Notes: generated from the letters alone by a model not told the origin. Numbered from the stretch's first letter, positions 36,662 to 45,924 are shown. The stretch is DNA of 64,000 bases from Terrimesophilobacter sp963702165 (GCA_963702165.1 OY969722.1:2749025-2813024); one strand, 5' to 3'. A program made the numbers and translations.

Positions 36662-37186
36662 TCAGTCGTGAGTCGTCGTGCGATCGTCGACGGGCGCAAC
36701 TGCCTGGATCCGGTGCAGTGGCGTGAAGCCGGCTGGCACTACCGGGAGCTCGGCAGGCCGCCCGCGGCGAGGGCTGAACACCCACGTGCGGTACAGCCAG
36801 AAGCGGAACGCGGCGCCGAGCGCGAGGCCGATCACGTTCGAGGAGATGTTGTCCGCCAGCAGTGAGGTGAAGCCGAGCAGGTAGTGCGACACCCACAGAC
36901 AGGCGAGGCCGATCACCATCCCGCCGACGCTGACCAGCGCGAACTCGATGCCCTCCCGCAGTGTGTTCTTGCGGCGGGTGCCGCCGAAGGTCCAGTACCG
37001 GTTGCCGAGCCAGTTCGCCACGATCGCGACCGAGGTGGAGATCACCTTCGCGAGCACGGGGCCCTCGTGCAGAACATCCGGTGACAGCACGGTGACGCGA
37101 AGCAGGTTGAAGATCGTCACGTCGAGGACGAAACCGAAGCCTCCGACGACTCCGAAGCGCATCAGCTGCGTCAGCAAGGCTTTCAT
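36662..37186 (-). CDS. GtrA-family membrane protein
   Basis: 174 residues from ATG 37186. MKALLTQLMRFGVVGGFGFV is the family start, followed by SVAIVANWLGNRYWTFGG, LVSVGGMVIGLACLWVSHYL and LGAAFRFWLYRTWVFSP: four helices with the conserved N-YW-F motif. GtrA proteins are thought to flip lipid-linked sugars in glycan decoration. Conserved next to purK in actinobacteria. Confidence 0.88.
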   Translation of the reverse strand: MKALLTQLMRFGVVGGFGFVLDVTIFNLLRVTVLSPDVLHEGPVLAKVISTSVAIVANWLGNRYWTFGGTRRKNTLREGIEFALVSVGGMVIGLACLWVSHYLLGFTSLLADNISSNVIGLALGAAFRFWLYRTWVFSPRRGRPAELPVVPAGFTPLHRIQAVAPVDDRTTTHD

Positions 37187-37284
37187 CGGGCTCCCGGGGT
37201 GACGTCCGAGGCGATGGGCGACAATGGACGTGTGCGGTTGGCAGTCTAACCGCGGTAGCTTTCGAATCCCTTGGAAGGATCAGC

Positions 37285-38415
37285 ATGCGGGTTGGCGTGA
37301 TCGGTGGCGGGCAGCTGGCGCGGATGATGATCACGGCGGCGGTGAATCTCGGCGTCGAGTTGCACGTGTTCGCCGAGGATGAGGGGATGGCAGCCGATCT
37401 GGCCGCGGTCGTCGTCGGCGACTACCGGGACCCGGATGAGGTGCTCCGGTTCGCCGAGGGCGTCGATGTGATCACCTTCGACCACGAGCATGTGCCGCAG
37501 CTGGTGCTGCGCAAGCTGGTGGAGGCCGGTGTCGCGGTGCGACCGGGGCCGGATGCGCTGCTGTACGCGCAGGACAAGCTGCTGATGCGGCAGAAGCTCG
37601 CCGAACTGGGGCTGCCGGTGCCGGTGTGGGCACGGGTGGAGAACTCGTTCGAGCTGGGGGAGTTCCTGGCCGAGAACGGCGGCGCCGCGGTGGTGAAGGC
37701 TGCACGCGGCGGGTACGACGGCAAGGGCGTGCGGGTGGTGCGGGCCGCGCACGAGGCGGATGACTGGTTCGCGACCCTCGCCGAGGACGCCAACGGTGGC
37801 GCGCTGCTGGTCGAGGAGCTGGTCGACTTTCAGCGCGAGCTCGCCCAGTCGGTCGCACGGCGCCCGTCGGGCGACATCCTGGCCTGGCCGGTGGTGGAGA
37901 GCGTGCAGCGCAACGGAGTGTGTGCCGAGGTGATCGCGCCCGCGCCGGGTGCACTGGGAAAGGTTGCGGATGTCTCGTCCGACATCGCCTACACAATCGC
38001 CGAGAAGCTTGGGGTCGTGGGCGTGCTCGCCGTGGAACTGTTCGAGACCACGGATGAGCGGGTGCTGGTGAACGAGTTGGCGATGCGTCCGCACAACTCG
38101 GGCCACTGGGGCATCGAAGGCTCGACCACCAGCCAGTTCGAGCAGCACCTGCGGGCGGTGCTCGACCTCCCGCTCGGTGCAACCGGGGTGCGGGAGCAGT
38201 GGTCGGTGATGGTGAACGTGTTCGGCGGTGCCAGTGAGGTGCCCATGCTCGACCGGTACCCGCTGGCGTTGGCTGAGCATCCGACCGTTAAGGTGCACAA
38301 CTACGGCAAGGAGCCGCGGCTGGGCCGCAAGCTCGGGCACGTGACGGCATCCGGCGCCGACCTCGACGAGGTCACCTACGAAGCGCGGGCGATGGCGTCG
38401 AAGTTCGAGGCGTAG
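37285..38415 (+). CDS. purK: 5-(carboxyamino)imidazole ribonucleotide synthase
   Basis: 376 residues from ATG 37285 with GGAAGGA 8 bases upstream. N-terminal RVGVIGGGQLARMM, VITFDHEHVP, YAQDKLLMRQKLAELGLPVP, ATP-grasp AARGGYDGKGVRVV and the C-terminal NELAMRPHNSGHWGIEGSTT are PurK hallmarks. It makes N5-CAIR from AIR, bicarbonate and ATP for purine synthesis. Followed by a family F hairpin and purE. Confidence 0.95.
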   Translation: MRVGVIGGGQLARMMITAAVNLGVELHVFAEDEGMAADLAAVVVGDYRDPDEVLRFAEGVDVITFDHEHVPQLVLRKLVEAGVAVRPGPDALLYAQDKLLMRQKLAELGLPVPVWARVENSFELGEFLAENGGAAVVKAARGGYDGKGVRVVRAAHEADDWFATLAEDANGGALLVEELVDFQRELAQSVARRPSGDILAWPVVESVQRNGVCAEVIAPAPGALGKVADVSSDIAYTIAEKLGVVGVLAVELFETTDERVLVNELAMRPHNSGHWGIEGSTTSQFEQHLRAVLDLPLGATGVREQWSVMVNVFGGASEVPMLDRYPLALAEHPTVKVHNYGKEPRLGRKLGHVTASGADLDEVTYEARAMASKFEA

Positions 38416-38430
38416 CGGCGATTCCGATTC

Positions 38431-38482
38431 GGTGATCGAGCCTGTCGAGATCCCGGTCAGGGTCTCGGCAGGCTCGACCGCC
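38431..38482. repeat. Family F hairpin (two inverted units)
   Basis: GGTGATCGAGCCTGTCGAGATC (from 38431) pairs with GGTCTCGGCAGGCTCGACCGCC (38461-38482), a near-perfect stem made of two opposite copies of family F between purK and purE. It could attenuate or terminate transcription. Confidence 0.75.
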
Positions 38483-38538
38483 GAGTTGGGCGCGCCGCTC
38501 TCGGCCTCCGCAAGGTGGGCGCAAGTACGATTGACCCC

Positions 38539-39033
38539 ATGCCTGAACCGCTCGTCGCTGTGGTCATGGGGTCGGACTCGGATTGGTCGGTGATGAACGC
38601 CGCCGCCGAGGTGCTCGACGAATTCGGCGTCCCCTATGAGGTGGAGGTCGTCTCAGCCCACCGCACGCCGGAGAAGATGATCCGGTTCGGCACGGATGCC
38701 GCAGCACGCGGCATCCGGAGCATCATCGCCGGTGCCGGAGGTGCAGCCCACCTGCCCGGGATGCTCGCCTCGGTGACCACTCTGCCGGTGATCGGCGTGC
38801 CGGTGCCGCTCGCGAAGCTGGACGGCCTCGACTCGCTGCTGTCGATCGTGCAGATGCCGGCTGGCATCCCGGTCGCGACCGTGTCCATCGGCGGGGCCCG
38901 CAACGCAGGCATCCTCGCGGTCCGGATGCTCGCATCCGGCGACCCGGAACTCACCGCCCAGCTCGCCGACTTCGCGAAGGACCTTGAGCAGCAGGTGGCG
39001 CAGAAGAACGCTGCGCTCAAGTCGACACTGTGA
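38539..39033 (+). CDS. purE: N5-carboxyaminoimidazole ribonucleotide mutase
   Basis: 164 residues from ATG 38539 (a GTG at 38515 would add eight). VVMGSDSDWSVMNAAAEVLD, EVVSAHRTPEKM with the catalytic His, GAGGAAHLPGM and the loop VQMPAGIPVATVSIGGARNA are typical of class I PurE. It converts N5-CAIR from PurK to CAIR. Its stop overlaps the LCP start (GTGA). Confidence 0.95.
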   Translation: MPEPLVAVVMGSDSDWSVMNAAAEVLDEFGVPYEVEVVSAHRTPEKMIRFGTDAAARGIRSIIAGAGGAAHLPGMLASVTTLPVIGVPVPLAKLDGLDSLLSIVQMPAGIPVATVSIGGARNAGILAVRMLASGDPELTAQLADFAKDLEQQVAQKNAALKSTL

Positions 39034-40373
39034 GCGCAATAAGCCCGATCCGGTACCCGGATGCGACCTCCAGGCCGATCATGACGAAGCGGGCCTGGTG
39101 GCTCGTGGTGCTCAACCTGCTCATCCCCGGCTCGGCGCAGCTGCTTGCGGGCAACCGCCGGCTTGGCAAGTTCGGCGTGAGCATGACGTTCCTGCTCTGG
39201 TTCCTCGCCTTGGCCGCGCTGATCACCTACTGGGTGGCGCCGCGCATCATCTTCTCCTTGATCTCGAACCCGATCGCGCTCACCGTGGCGCAGGTGCTGC
39301 TGGCCGGGTACGCCGTGCTCTGGGTGGTGCTGACGCTGGACACCCTCCGGCTGGTGCAGTTGATCCGCACCAAGCCGAACGCGCGCCTGTTTGTCGCCCT
39401 GTTCGCGATCCTCGGACTGGTCGCCACCGCGGGCGTCGCCGGGTACGGCGCGTCGGTTGCGGGTTCGGCGCGCTCGGCGATCACCTCGATCTTCGACGAC
39501 GGCGCATACGTCGCGCCGTCGAACGGCCGCTACAACATCTTGCTGCTCGGTGGTGACGCCGGCCCAGACCGGCAGGGCCTCCGCCCCGACTCCATCTCGC
39601 TCGCCAGCGTCGACGCTGAGACCGGCGCGACGGTCATGGTGGGCATTCCGCGCAACATGGAGTTCATCCGGTTCACCGATGATTCGCCGCTGTGGGGTCC
39701 GTTCCCGGATGGCTACAACTGCGGCGACGAGTGCCTGATCAGCTACCTGTATACGTACGGGGAAGAGCATCCGGAGCTGTATCCGGATGCCGCCGCGAAC
39801 GGCAGCTCGCCCGGCATCGAGGCCATGCGCGACGCGGTGGGCGGGGTGCTGAACCTGGATGTGCAGTTCTACGCGCTCATCGACATGGAGGGCTTCTCGC
39901 AGCTGATCGATTCGCTCGGCGGCGTGACCATCAACGTGCCCACGCGCACCCCGATCGGCCCGATCACCGCGCCGGAGCCGTTCGGCTATATCGAGGCGGG
40001 GGAGCAGACGATGGATGGCGCGACCGCGCTCTGGTACGCGCGCTCCCGGTTCGACGGCAACGACTACGAGCGGATGGCGCGCCAGCGGCAGGTGCAGGAG
40101 GCGATGCTCCGGCAGTTCACGCCGGCGAACGTGCTCGCCCGGTTCGAGGATGTCGCGGCCGCCGGTACGCAGGTAGTGAAGTCGGATATCCCGTCGGTGA
40201 TGCTGGGGCTGTTCGTGGATCTGGCGTCGAAGTCGCGCGAGCTGCCGCTGGTCGACCTCGAGCTGGTGCCGCCGGAGTTCAACCCGGCCGGGCCGGACTA
40301 TGTCGCGATCGAGGCTGCCCTGGCGGATGCGTTCGTGCAGTCCTCGAACCCGCCGTCGCCCCCGCCGCAGTAA
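39030..40373 (+). CDS. LytR-CpsA-Psr (LCP) family cell-wall ligase
   Basis: 447 residues from GTG 39030. Four membrane helices in residues 20-150 (WWLVVLNLLIPGSAQLLAGN and others; more than the usual single anchor) precede the LCP domain: NILLLGGDAGPDRQGLRPDS, VGIPRNMEF with the phosphate-binding Arg, and ALWYARSRFDGNDYERMARQ with the conserved Arg pair. LCP proteins transfer glycan from lipid carriers to peptidoglycan. Neighbours rmlD and glycosyltransferases fit rhamnan or teichoic-type polymers. Confidence 0.93.
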   Translation: MSAISPIRYPDATSRPIMTKRAWWLVVLNLLIPGSAQLLAGNRRLGKFGVSMTFLLWFLALAALITYWVAPRIIFSLISNPIALTVAQVLLAGYAVLWVVLTLDTLRLVQLIRTKPNARLFVALFAILGLVATAGVAGYGASVAGSARSAITSIFDDGAYVAPSNGRYNILLLGGDAGPDRQGLRPDSISLASVDAETGATVMVGIPRNMEFIRFTDDSPLWGPFPDGYNCGDECLISYLYTYGEEHPELYPDAAANGSSPGIEAMRDAVGGVLNLDVQFYALIDMEGFSQLIDSLGGVTINVPTRTPIGPITAPEPFGYIEAGEQTMDGATALWYARSRFDGNDYERMARQRQVQEAMLRQFTPANVLARFEDVAAAGTQVVKSDIPSVMLGLFVDLASKSRELPLVDLELVPPEFNPAGPDYVAIEAALADAFVQSSNPPSPPPQ

Positions 40374-40381
40374 CCTGTCCC

Positions 40382-40455
40382 GCTGGTTGAGGGATCGCGA
40401 AGCGATCGTCTCGAAACCAGCAGGCACGAGGTGGTTTCGAGACGATCGACCTGCG
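40382..40455. repeat. Family G intergenic repeats, inverted pair
   Basis: GGTTGAGGGATCGCGAAGCG... to CGAAACCAGC, then GGTTTCGAGACGATCGACC in opposite direction, between the convergent LCP and phosphoesterase genes. Confidence 0.75.
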
Positions 40456-40464
40456 GCCGATCCG

Positions 40465-40971
40465 TCAACCGCCGGTAACCGGCACGAACCGCACATCCCG
40501 CAGCTCGCCTGCATCCGCCACCGCGGTCACATAGGTTCCTACCGGCTGCCTGCGCCGATCCGTCGGCGAACCGGGGTTCAGCAGCCGGAGCCCGCCTTGC
40601 GCGACACTGTCCCACGGGATGTGACTGTGCCCGAACACGAGCACGTCAGTATCCGGGTACAGCGCGGCGCAGCGAGCCTCCCGCCCCGGAGCAGCGCCCG
40701 TCTCATGAACCATCGCGAACCGGATGCCCTCCAACTCGACGCGCGCGACCTCAGGCAGCCGTGCCCGCAGCTCTTCGCCGTCGTTGTTGCCGAACACTCC
40801 GACGACTCGCGCGGCCCGGCGTTCGAGCTCGTCGAGCAGATCGACACTCACCCAGTCGCCCGCGTGGAACACGACATCGGCGGCCTCGATCGCCGCCCAC
40901 AGTGCTGACGGGAGGTCCCGAGCACGCTTGGGCAGGTGCGTGTCGGAGACGATGACGAGCCGGCTGGACAT
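40465..40971 (-). CDS. YfcE/MJ0936-type metallophosphoesterase
   Basis: 168 residues from ATG 40971 (a longer frame upstream is antisense noise over the glycosyltransferase end). Metal ligands are in order: VSDTHLP, FHAGDW, GNNDGEE, MVHE and FGHSHIPWD. Such small phosphodiesterases act on p-nitrophenyl-type or cyclic phosphodiester substrates; the natural substrate is unknown. Gap of 7 bases to the glycosyltransferase stop. Confidence 0.88.
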   Translation of the reverse strand: MSSRLVIVSDTHLPKRARDLPSALWAAIEAADVVFHAGDWVSVDLLDELERRAARVVGVFGNNDGEELRARLPEVARVELEGIRFAMVHETGAAPGREARCAALYPDTDVLVFGHSHIPWDSVAQGGLRLLNPGSPTDRRRQPVGTYVTAVADAGELRDVRFVPVTGG

Positions 40972-40978
40972 GAGGGCG

Positions 40979-42118
40979 TCAGAGGTCGGCGTGCAGCTGC
41001 CAGACGCGCTGTGCCGAGTCGCGCCAGCTGAAGGCGCGGGCCCGATCGGGGCCGCTGAAGCGCAGCTGCTGGGCGAGCTCGTCGTCGGCGAGTACCCGAG
41101 ACACGGCCTGCGCGAGCCGTTCCGGGTACTGCGCTGCCGGTTCGCGCGGCACCGCCAACCCGGCCTCCGCGGAGACCTCGAGCAGCGCAGGCGCATCCGA
41201 GTGCACCACCGGGGTGCCAAGGCTGAACGCCTCGATCACGGCCAGCCCGAACCCCTCGGCGAGACTCGGCACCACGAACACCTCCGCCTTGGCGATCGCG
41301 ACCGCGAGGTCGGCGTCGGCGATGAAGCCGAGGCTGCGCACTCGATCGGACGGCAGTCCGGCGTCCGCGGCGATTGCCTGGATGTCCACGCCGCCGGCCC
41401 CTGCTGGCCCGGCGATCAGGAGAGGCAGATCCGTGGCATCCGGATGCGCCAACGATCGGATCAGCGGCTCGATGCCCTTGCGCGGCTCGAGCGTGCCTGC
41501 GCTCAGGATGTAGCGACCGGGAAGGCCCATGCGCTCGGCCCGCGCATCCGGGTCGATAGGCAGCTTGAGTTTCGAGCTGACCGCGCCACCGATCACCCGG
41601 ATGCGATCGCCGAAGTCGTACAGATCGCCCAGCTGCGAGGCGACCGCGAAGCTTGGCACGACGACCGCGTCGGCGTACTTGTGTGCGCGCTTGGCCATGG
41701 TCTTGTTCCAGGCGATGCGCTCCTTGCTGAACACTTCCGGATGCGACCACGCCATCGTGTCGTGGATGGTGACCACGATCTGGTCCGAGACGTTCTGCAC
41801 CCGGTCGTGCTTGCTCAGCGGCGCGAGCAGGCTGGTGGCGTGCACCATGCCGCGACCCTGGATGCGTCCAAGCCCGGCGGCCCAGGCGCGGCGCAGCTCT
41901 CGCCGCTGCAGCTTGAACTTCTCCAGACCGGCCAAGCCCGGCAGCAGCATCTCGAGGCGGTCGTAGTCCTCTTGCGGCGAGGCGGACACCAGCCCGACGA
42001 CGTCTGCACCGCGCGGGGCGGTGCTGATGAGTTCGCGGGTGAGTTCCTCGGTGTAGCGGCCGATGCCACCCGCCACGGGTGCGACGATCTGGTCGACGAT
42101 CACACGCAGGGTAACCAA
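40979..42118 (-). CDS. Glycosyltransferase family 4
   Basis: 379 residues from an apparent TTG at 42118, immediately after the rmlD stop. GGIGRYTEELTRELI is the N-terminal glycine loop, VVTIHDTMAWSHPEVFSKER follows, and the donor-binding half has ILSAGTLEPRKGIEPLIRSL and the EGFGLAVIEAFSLGTPVV acidic pair (E-x7-E). GT-B retaining fold. With RmlD adjacent, it may use or follow dTDP-rhamnose transfer; donor not known. Confidence 0.9.
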   Translation of the reverse strand: MVTLRVIVDQIVAPVAGGIGRYTEELTRELISTAPRGADVVGLVSASPQEDYDRLEMLLPGLAGLEKFKLQRRELRRAWAAGLGRIQGRGMVHATSLLAPLSKHDRVQNVSDQIVVTIHDTMAWSHPEVFSKERIAWNKTMAKRAHKYADAVVVPSFAVASQLGDLYDFGDRIRVIGGAVSSKLKLPIDPDARAERMGLPGRYILSAGTLEPRKGIEPLIRSLAHPDATDLPLLIAGPAGAGGVDIQAIAADAGLPSDRVRSLGFIADADLAVAIAKAEVFVVPSLAEGFGLAVIEAFSLGTPVVHSDAPALLEVSAEAGLAVPREPAAQYPERLAQAVSRVLADDELAQQLRFSGPDRARAFSWRDSAQRVWQLHADL

Positions 42119-42967
42119 CTACTGCTCCAGTACTCCTCGGGCCGCTGCCCAGGCCAGGGCCTCTCTCCAGTCACGCAAGGGCTCTAGACCGACCCGGCGC
42201 CATGCGTCGTGCCCGAGCACCGAGTAAGCGGGCCGTGGGGCTGGCCGGACGAACTGGGCGCTGTCGGTCGGCTTGACCCTATCAGGGTCGAGACCGGCCT
42301 CCTCGAACACCGCTTTGGCGAAGTCGAACCAGCTGGCCTGGCCGGAATTCGTGCCGTGGAAGATGCCGGATGCGACCCCCGCGTCTAGCAGGGAGGCGAT
42401 GCCTCGGGCGAGGTCGTGGGTCCAGGTCGGCTGGCCGATCTGGTCGGTGACGACGCTGACGGTGTCGTGGGTCTGCGCCAGCCGGAGCATCGTCTTGGCG
42501 AAGTTCGGGCCGCCCGCGCCGTAGAGATAGGCGGTGCGCACGATGATGGTGCGGTCCGGGTTGCCCTGCACGGCGAGGCGCTCGCCGGCGGCCTTGGTGC
42601 GGCCGTAGGCGGATGCCGGGTTCACCGCGGCATTCTCGGGGTAGGGGCTGGTTGCGGTGCCGTCGAACACGTAGTCGGTGGACAGTTGCACGAGCGTCGC
42701 ACCGGTCGCGGCCGCCGCTGCCGCGAGGTTGCCGGCGCCTGTGGCGTTGACCGCGTAGGCGGCGTCCTCGTCGGATTCGGCGTCGTCGACCTTGGTGTAG
42801 GCGGCGGCGTTGATGATGACGTCGTGTCCGGCGACGGCGTCGGCTACGGCATCCGGATCGGTCACGTCGAGGTCGGCGCGGGTGAGCGCGGTGAAGTCGT
42901 GCCCGGCGAGCACTTCCTGGAGGTCCTGGCCGAGCATGCCGCCCGCGCCGGTAATGAGGTATCGCAT
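42119..42967 (-). CDS. rmlD: dTDP-4-dehydrorhamnose reductase
   Basis: 282 residues from ATG 42967. NAD(P)-binding ITGAGGMLGQDLQEVL, VIINAAAYTKVDDAESD, LSTDYVFDGTATSPYPE, and SAYGRTKAAGE with the catalytic Tyr-x3-Lys. It makes the last step of dTDP-L-rhamnose. The rest of the pathway (rmlB, rmlC, rmlA) lies at 48.5-53 kb, separated by an accessory island. Confidence 0.94.
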   Translation of the reverse strand: MRYLITGAGGMLGQDLQEVLAGHDFTALTRADLDVTDPDAVADAVAGHDVIINAAAYTKVDDAESDEDAAYAVNATGAGNLAAAAAATGATLVQLSTDYVFDGTATSPYPENAAVNPASAYGRTKAAGERLAVQGNPDRTIIVRTAYLYGAGGPNFAKTMLRLAQTHDTVSVVTDQIGQPTWTHDLARGIASLLDAGVASGIFHGTNSGQASWFDFAKAVFEEAGLDPDRVKPTDSAQFVRPAPRPAYSVLGHDAWRRVGLEPLRDWREALAWAAARGVLEQ

Positions 42968-42971
42968 CAGT

Positions 42972-43385
42972 TCAAACGTAGATGATGGGGGGCCCGCCGA
43001 GGTCAGACAGCAGTTCGAAGTCGCGGTCTTGCGTGATGACCGGCAGGTCGTGGGCGAGCGCGATGGAGGCGATCCAGAGGTCGTTGACGTTGGGTCGTTT
43101 GCCTGCCGCCGTTATGGCGTGCCTTAGTCGGCCCCAGTGCGAAGCCGCGGCCGAGTCAATGGTGAGCATGGTGAGACCAGCCAGTGCCTCCATCGTTGCG
43201 AGACGGTCGGCACGAACGTGCGAGTCTTTTGCCGCGTGGATGCCCGCGACAAGTTCACCGCGTGTGATCGTGCTGACGTATTGCTCAGTCGGGAGCGATC
43301 CGAAGTCCAGTTCCCGACCCTGCTCGATCGCGACAAAGACACTCGTGTCGAGGAGTCCGGTCCGGTGCGGGAGCTTCGGTCTCAC
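42972..43385 (-). CDS. vapC: VapC-type PIN-domain toxin
   Basis: 137 residues from GTG 43385, overlapping the antitoxin stop as GTGA. PIN acidic residues: LLDTSVFVAIEQ (first Asp), TRGELVAGI (Glu), RPNVNDLWIASIAL (Asp) and ITQDRDFELL (Asp). By family a ribonuclease that cuts tRNA or rRNA and is neutralised by VapB. Located at the edge of the island beside rmlD. Confidence 0.9.
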   Translation of the reverse strand: MRPKLPHRTGLLDTSVFVAIEQGRELDFGSLPTEQYVSTITRGELVAGIHAAKDSHVRADRLATMEALAGLTMLTIDSAAASHWGRLRHAITAAGKRPNVNDLWIASIALAHDLPVITQDRDFELLSDLGGPPIIYV

Positions 43386-43633
43386 TGGATCGGCCCTAAG
43401 TCGTCGGTCGTGTCGTCCCATAGGTCGTGCGGGTGCGGTTCCGCTATCGGGCGCTTCGGCCGCAGCGACATGAGCTCGGCCACAGTGAGGAATTCGCGTC
43501 GCGGAGCTTCAACAGCCGTGAGTTTCGCAGCGGCAACACCGTTCACCGTGATGGTGATCTCCTCGCCCTGGCGCGCCCGCTCAATCACCGAAGCGGTGTT
43601 GTTACGCAGTTCTCGTACCGGTACGTCGGTCAT
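43382..43633 (-). CDS. vapB: VapB-type (Phd/YefM) antitoxin
   Basis: 83 residues from ATG 43633. MTDVPVRELRNNTASVIERA is the Phd/YefM N-terminal DNA-binding start, then EEITITVNGVAAAKL; the C-terminus (LRPKRPIAEPHPHDLWDDTT) is the disordered toxin-binding part. A longer frame upstream is antisense to the HNH gene and is not part of it. The complex should autoregulate the operon. Confidence 0.88.
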   Translation of the reverse strand: MTDVPVRELRNNTASVIERARQGEEITITVNGVAAAKLTAVEAPRREFLTVAELMSLRPKRPIAEPHPHDLWDDTTDDLGPIQ

Positions 43634-43670
43634 GTAGCACAGTGTAGCACCGCGTAGCCCATCGGCGCTT

Positions 43671-43760
43671 GCTGGTTGGGGGATTACGCGAAGCGCAATC
43701 GTCTCGAAACCGGCTCGAGCGCGGTGGTTCGAGACGTTGCTTCGCGACCACCGGCGTGCG
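43671..43760. repeat. Family G intergenic repeat, diverged pair
   Basis: GCTGGTTGGGGGATTACGCGAAGCG...CGAAACCGGC, then GGTTCGAGACGTTGCTTCGCGACCACCGG, 40-130 bases upstream of the antitoxin start, so it lies in the promoter region between vapB and the HNH gene. Confidence 0.65.
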
Positions 43761-43806
43761 CAACCCCTCCATAGGCCCCCTCGCCGATGACTTCTCCCCG
43801 ACTGGC

Positions 43807-43822
43807 TCGAATGTAGATTCGA
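43807..43822. promoter_or_regulatory. SOS-like (LexA) box upstream of the HNH gene
   Basis: TCGAATGTAGATTCGA is a 16-bp palindromic site that differs from the actinobacterial consensus TCGAACnnnnGTTCGA by one symmetrical pair. It ends 29 bases before the HNH start. In mycobacteria some DUF222/13E12-type genes are LexA-controlled, which makes this plausible. Confidence 0.55.
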
Positions 43823-43851
43823 ATGTCGGGTGGTGGTGTCACCATCGATAT

Positions 43852-45227
43852 ATGACCAACTTCGACCCGTTCGCAGCCGGCGCGATAGCCAGTATCCGGC
43901 AGCTGGGTGACAACGATTTGGTCGATGCCGCCCGAACCATTGAAGAGGAATACGGCCGGTAAGCTCGACGCCGCCCGGCTGGCGATTGCCGCGGAGGTGG
44001 AGCATCGTTCCCTGCGGATGTTGGGCAGCGATTCGCTGGCTGCCAAGCGCGGGTGCCGCAGCGGCACCGAACTGCTGGAGCGCACCACCGGCGCCGCGGT
44101 GAACACCATCCGCAAGCGGATCAGACTGGGGGAGAAGCTCCGGGACCGCAGCAACCTGGTCGGCGAGGTGTGGCCGGCCGAGTTTTCGGTGGTCGCCGCC
44201 GCCATGGCGGAAGGGAAACTGTCCCAGGACTTCGCTGCGGCGATCGTCGAGGGACTTGCGCCGGCCGCTCACCGGGCGAACCCCGAGCACCTGCGTATTG
44301 CGGAGGCCGAGCTGGTGGAATCCGCCGCCACGCCGACCATGACCGCGGAGGAGCTGCGGATCCAGGCGGTGGTGTGGCGGGCGTACCTCGACCCCGACGG
44401 TGTCGCCCCGGACGAGGAGGAGGCCCTCGCCAAGCGCGGCATCCGCCTCGGACGAGTCAACGGCGGCCTGGTGCCGATCTCCGGCAACCTGACGCCGTTG
44501 GTGGCCGGGCAGTTGGAGCGACTGTTCAGCGCCTACCTCACCCCGCGCCGCTCCCCAGCCTTCCTCGACAGTGACGCCGATGCGCCGGACTCGGATGAAT
44601 TGGTGATCCGCGACGACCGCACACCGGACCAGAAGCGCCACGACGTGCTCGGCGGCATCCTGGCCGCAGCGGCCCGCGACCCGGAGACCCCCAAGCTGAA
44701 CGGGGCGGCACCCACGGTGCTGGTCACCGTCACCGCCGACGACCTGCAGAACGGCACCGGTGCCGGCTGGATCGACGGCATCGACGCCCCACTCTCCATC
44801 AAGACCGTGCGGCAGCTGGCCTGCACCGGCGACACCCAAACGGTCATCCTCGACCAGAACGGGGCGGTCATCGCGCTCGGCAGCCCGCGCCGCGTGTTCA
44901 CTCCCCAACAGCGCAAAGCGATCGCCGCCCGCGACGGCTACTACTGCGCAGCACCCGGCTGCGGCACCCCCGGCGACTGGTGCGAAGTTCACCATGTAAT
45001 ACCGGATGCCGAGGGCGGACCCACCGAAGTGGACAACGGCGTGCTGCTGTGCTGGCACCACCACCGCACCCTCGGCACCTCCGGCTGGGAGATCCGCATC
45101 AACGGACGGCGTCCCCGAATTCCGACCACCCGCCTGGATGGACCCCAAACGGGAATGGATCCCCGTCAGCAAATCCAAACCCAAGGTATTGAACCAGCTC
45201 AAACGCGCCCTTAAAGACACCGGCTGA
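43852..45227 (+). pseudogene. DUF222-HNH endonuclease (13E12-repeat type; two frameshifts)
   Basis: Starts at ATG 43852 (MTNFDPFAAGAIASIRQLGD). After a +1 slip near 43954 it continues with KLDAARLAIAAEVEHRSLRM, the DUF222 region (TGAAVNTIRKRIRLGEKLRD, TMTAEELRIQAVVWRAYLDP) and the HNH domain YYCAAPGCGTPGDWCEVHHV with LLCWHHHRTL. A second slip near 45104 separates the tail INDGVPEFRPPAWMDPKREW, ending at 45227. Corrected length is about 457 residues. These proteins are multi-copy in actinobacteria; their role is uncertain (mobile or SOS-linked nuclease). Both slips are one extra base, so the gene may be intact. Confidence 0.85.
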
Positions 45228-45244
45228 GCCCCACCCGGCTGCAG

Positions 45245-45272
45245 CCGGTGGTCGAGCTTGTCGAGACCCCTC
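45245..45272. repeat. Family F intergenic repeat
   Basis: CCGGTGGTCGAGCTTGTCGAGACC, reverse orientation, just after the HNH gene. Confidence 0.7.
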
Positions 45273-45287
45273 CGGCTCTACTCCGAG

Positions 45288-45314
45288 CGAACGTAGCCAA
45301 ATCGTGAGGATGAC
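45288..45314 (+). promoter_or_regulatory. Conserved leader element of the lipoprotein array, copy a
   Basis: CGAACGTAGCCAAATCGTGAGG is repeated with small changes 40-65 bases before each array gene start (next copies 45937, 46632, 47667). A shared promoter or leader is likely. Confidence 0.6.
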
Positions 45315-45353
45315 CCGTATCGACCGGGCGTCCTTCCGGATAGCGTGCCTCCC

Positions 45354-45924
45354 ATGGGGACTTTGAGAATGGCACGACCGTACTGTCCGTGCTCGTGCTG
45401 CTGAGTGGCTGCGCCGCTGCGGCCACCCCTGAAGTAGCGGCCCCGAGCCCGACGGCCCCGTCCTCGAGCGAGCCGACTCCTGAACCAATGTGTCGAAGGC
45501 AACGAGTTATTTCGGGCCGGCCGCCGACGAGCACCACAATGAATCATGCACGTCCGTTGTCTACGGCGACAGCTCTCAAGTCGACGGAGACAGCCTCGAA
45601 GTGCTTCACAAGCCTGGTGGCAAAATCCAACTCCGGACCGAGTCCTCGGCGATCAACGGAATTCGAATCCAAACACCTGGCGGCCTCAGCGTGGGCGATG
45701 ATGCGGCGGCGCTAATTGCTTCGACTGCTCCGGAGTTGAAGGGCGAAATGGGCACGACGCTGAACGGCGAGCCTTATTGGTCTCTCGTCTACGACGCGGT
45801 CGGTACGTGGACGGAGCACACACACTATTCCGCCGTGTATGGGGCGGGTGCCTGGGTGGAGGACGGCTTGCTGACAACCATCATCTTTCCTGCGGGCGTT
45901 GGGACTTTGTATCTGAGTTGTTGA
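45354..45924 (+). pseudogene. Array lipoprotein paralog a (decayed)
   Basis: A lipobox-type stretch LVLLSGCAAAA and a Pro/Ser linker are read out of frame with the ATG. Then about 115 bases that in the siblings encode VIFGTHVEFRN-VVDS are missing between PTPEP and the segment SKATSYFGPAADEHHNESCT. The remainder, NGIRIQTPGGLSVGDDAAAL, PELKGEMG and GAGAWVEDGLLTTII, matches the shared domain and ends in LSC. It has an internal deletion, not just a slip, so this is a true pseudogene. Confidence 0.75.

Noticed and set aside
43634..45220. Upstream extension of the antitoxin frame on the minus strand
   Set aside because: It is antisense to the DUF222-HNH gene; only the last 83 residues are Phd/YefM-like and start at ATG 43633.
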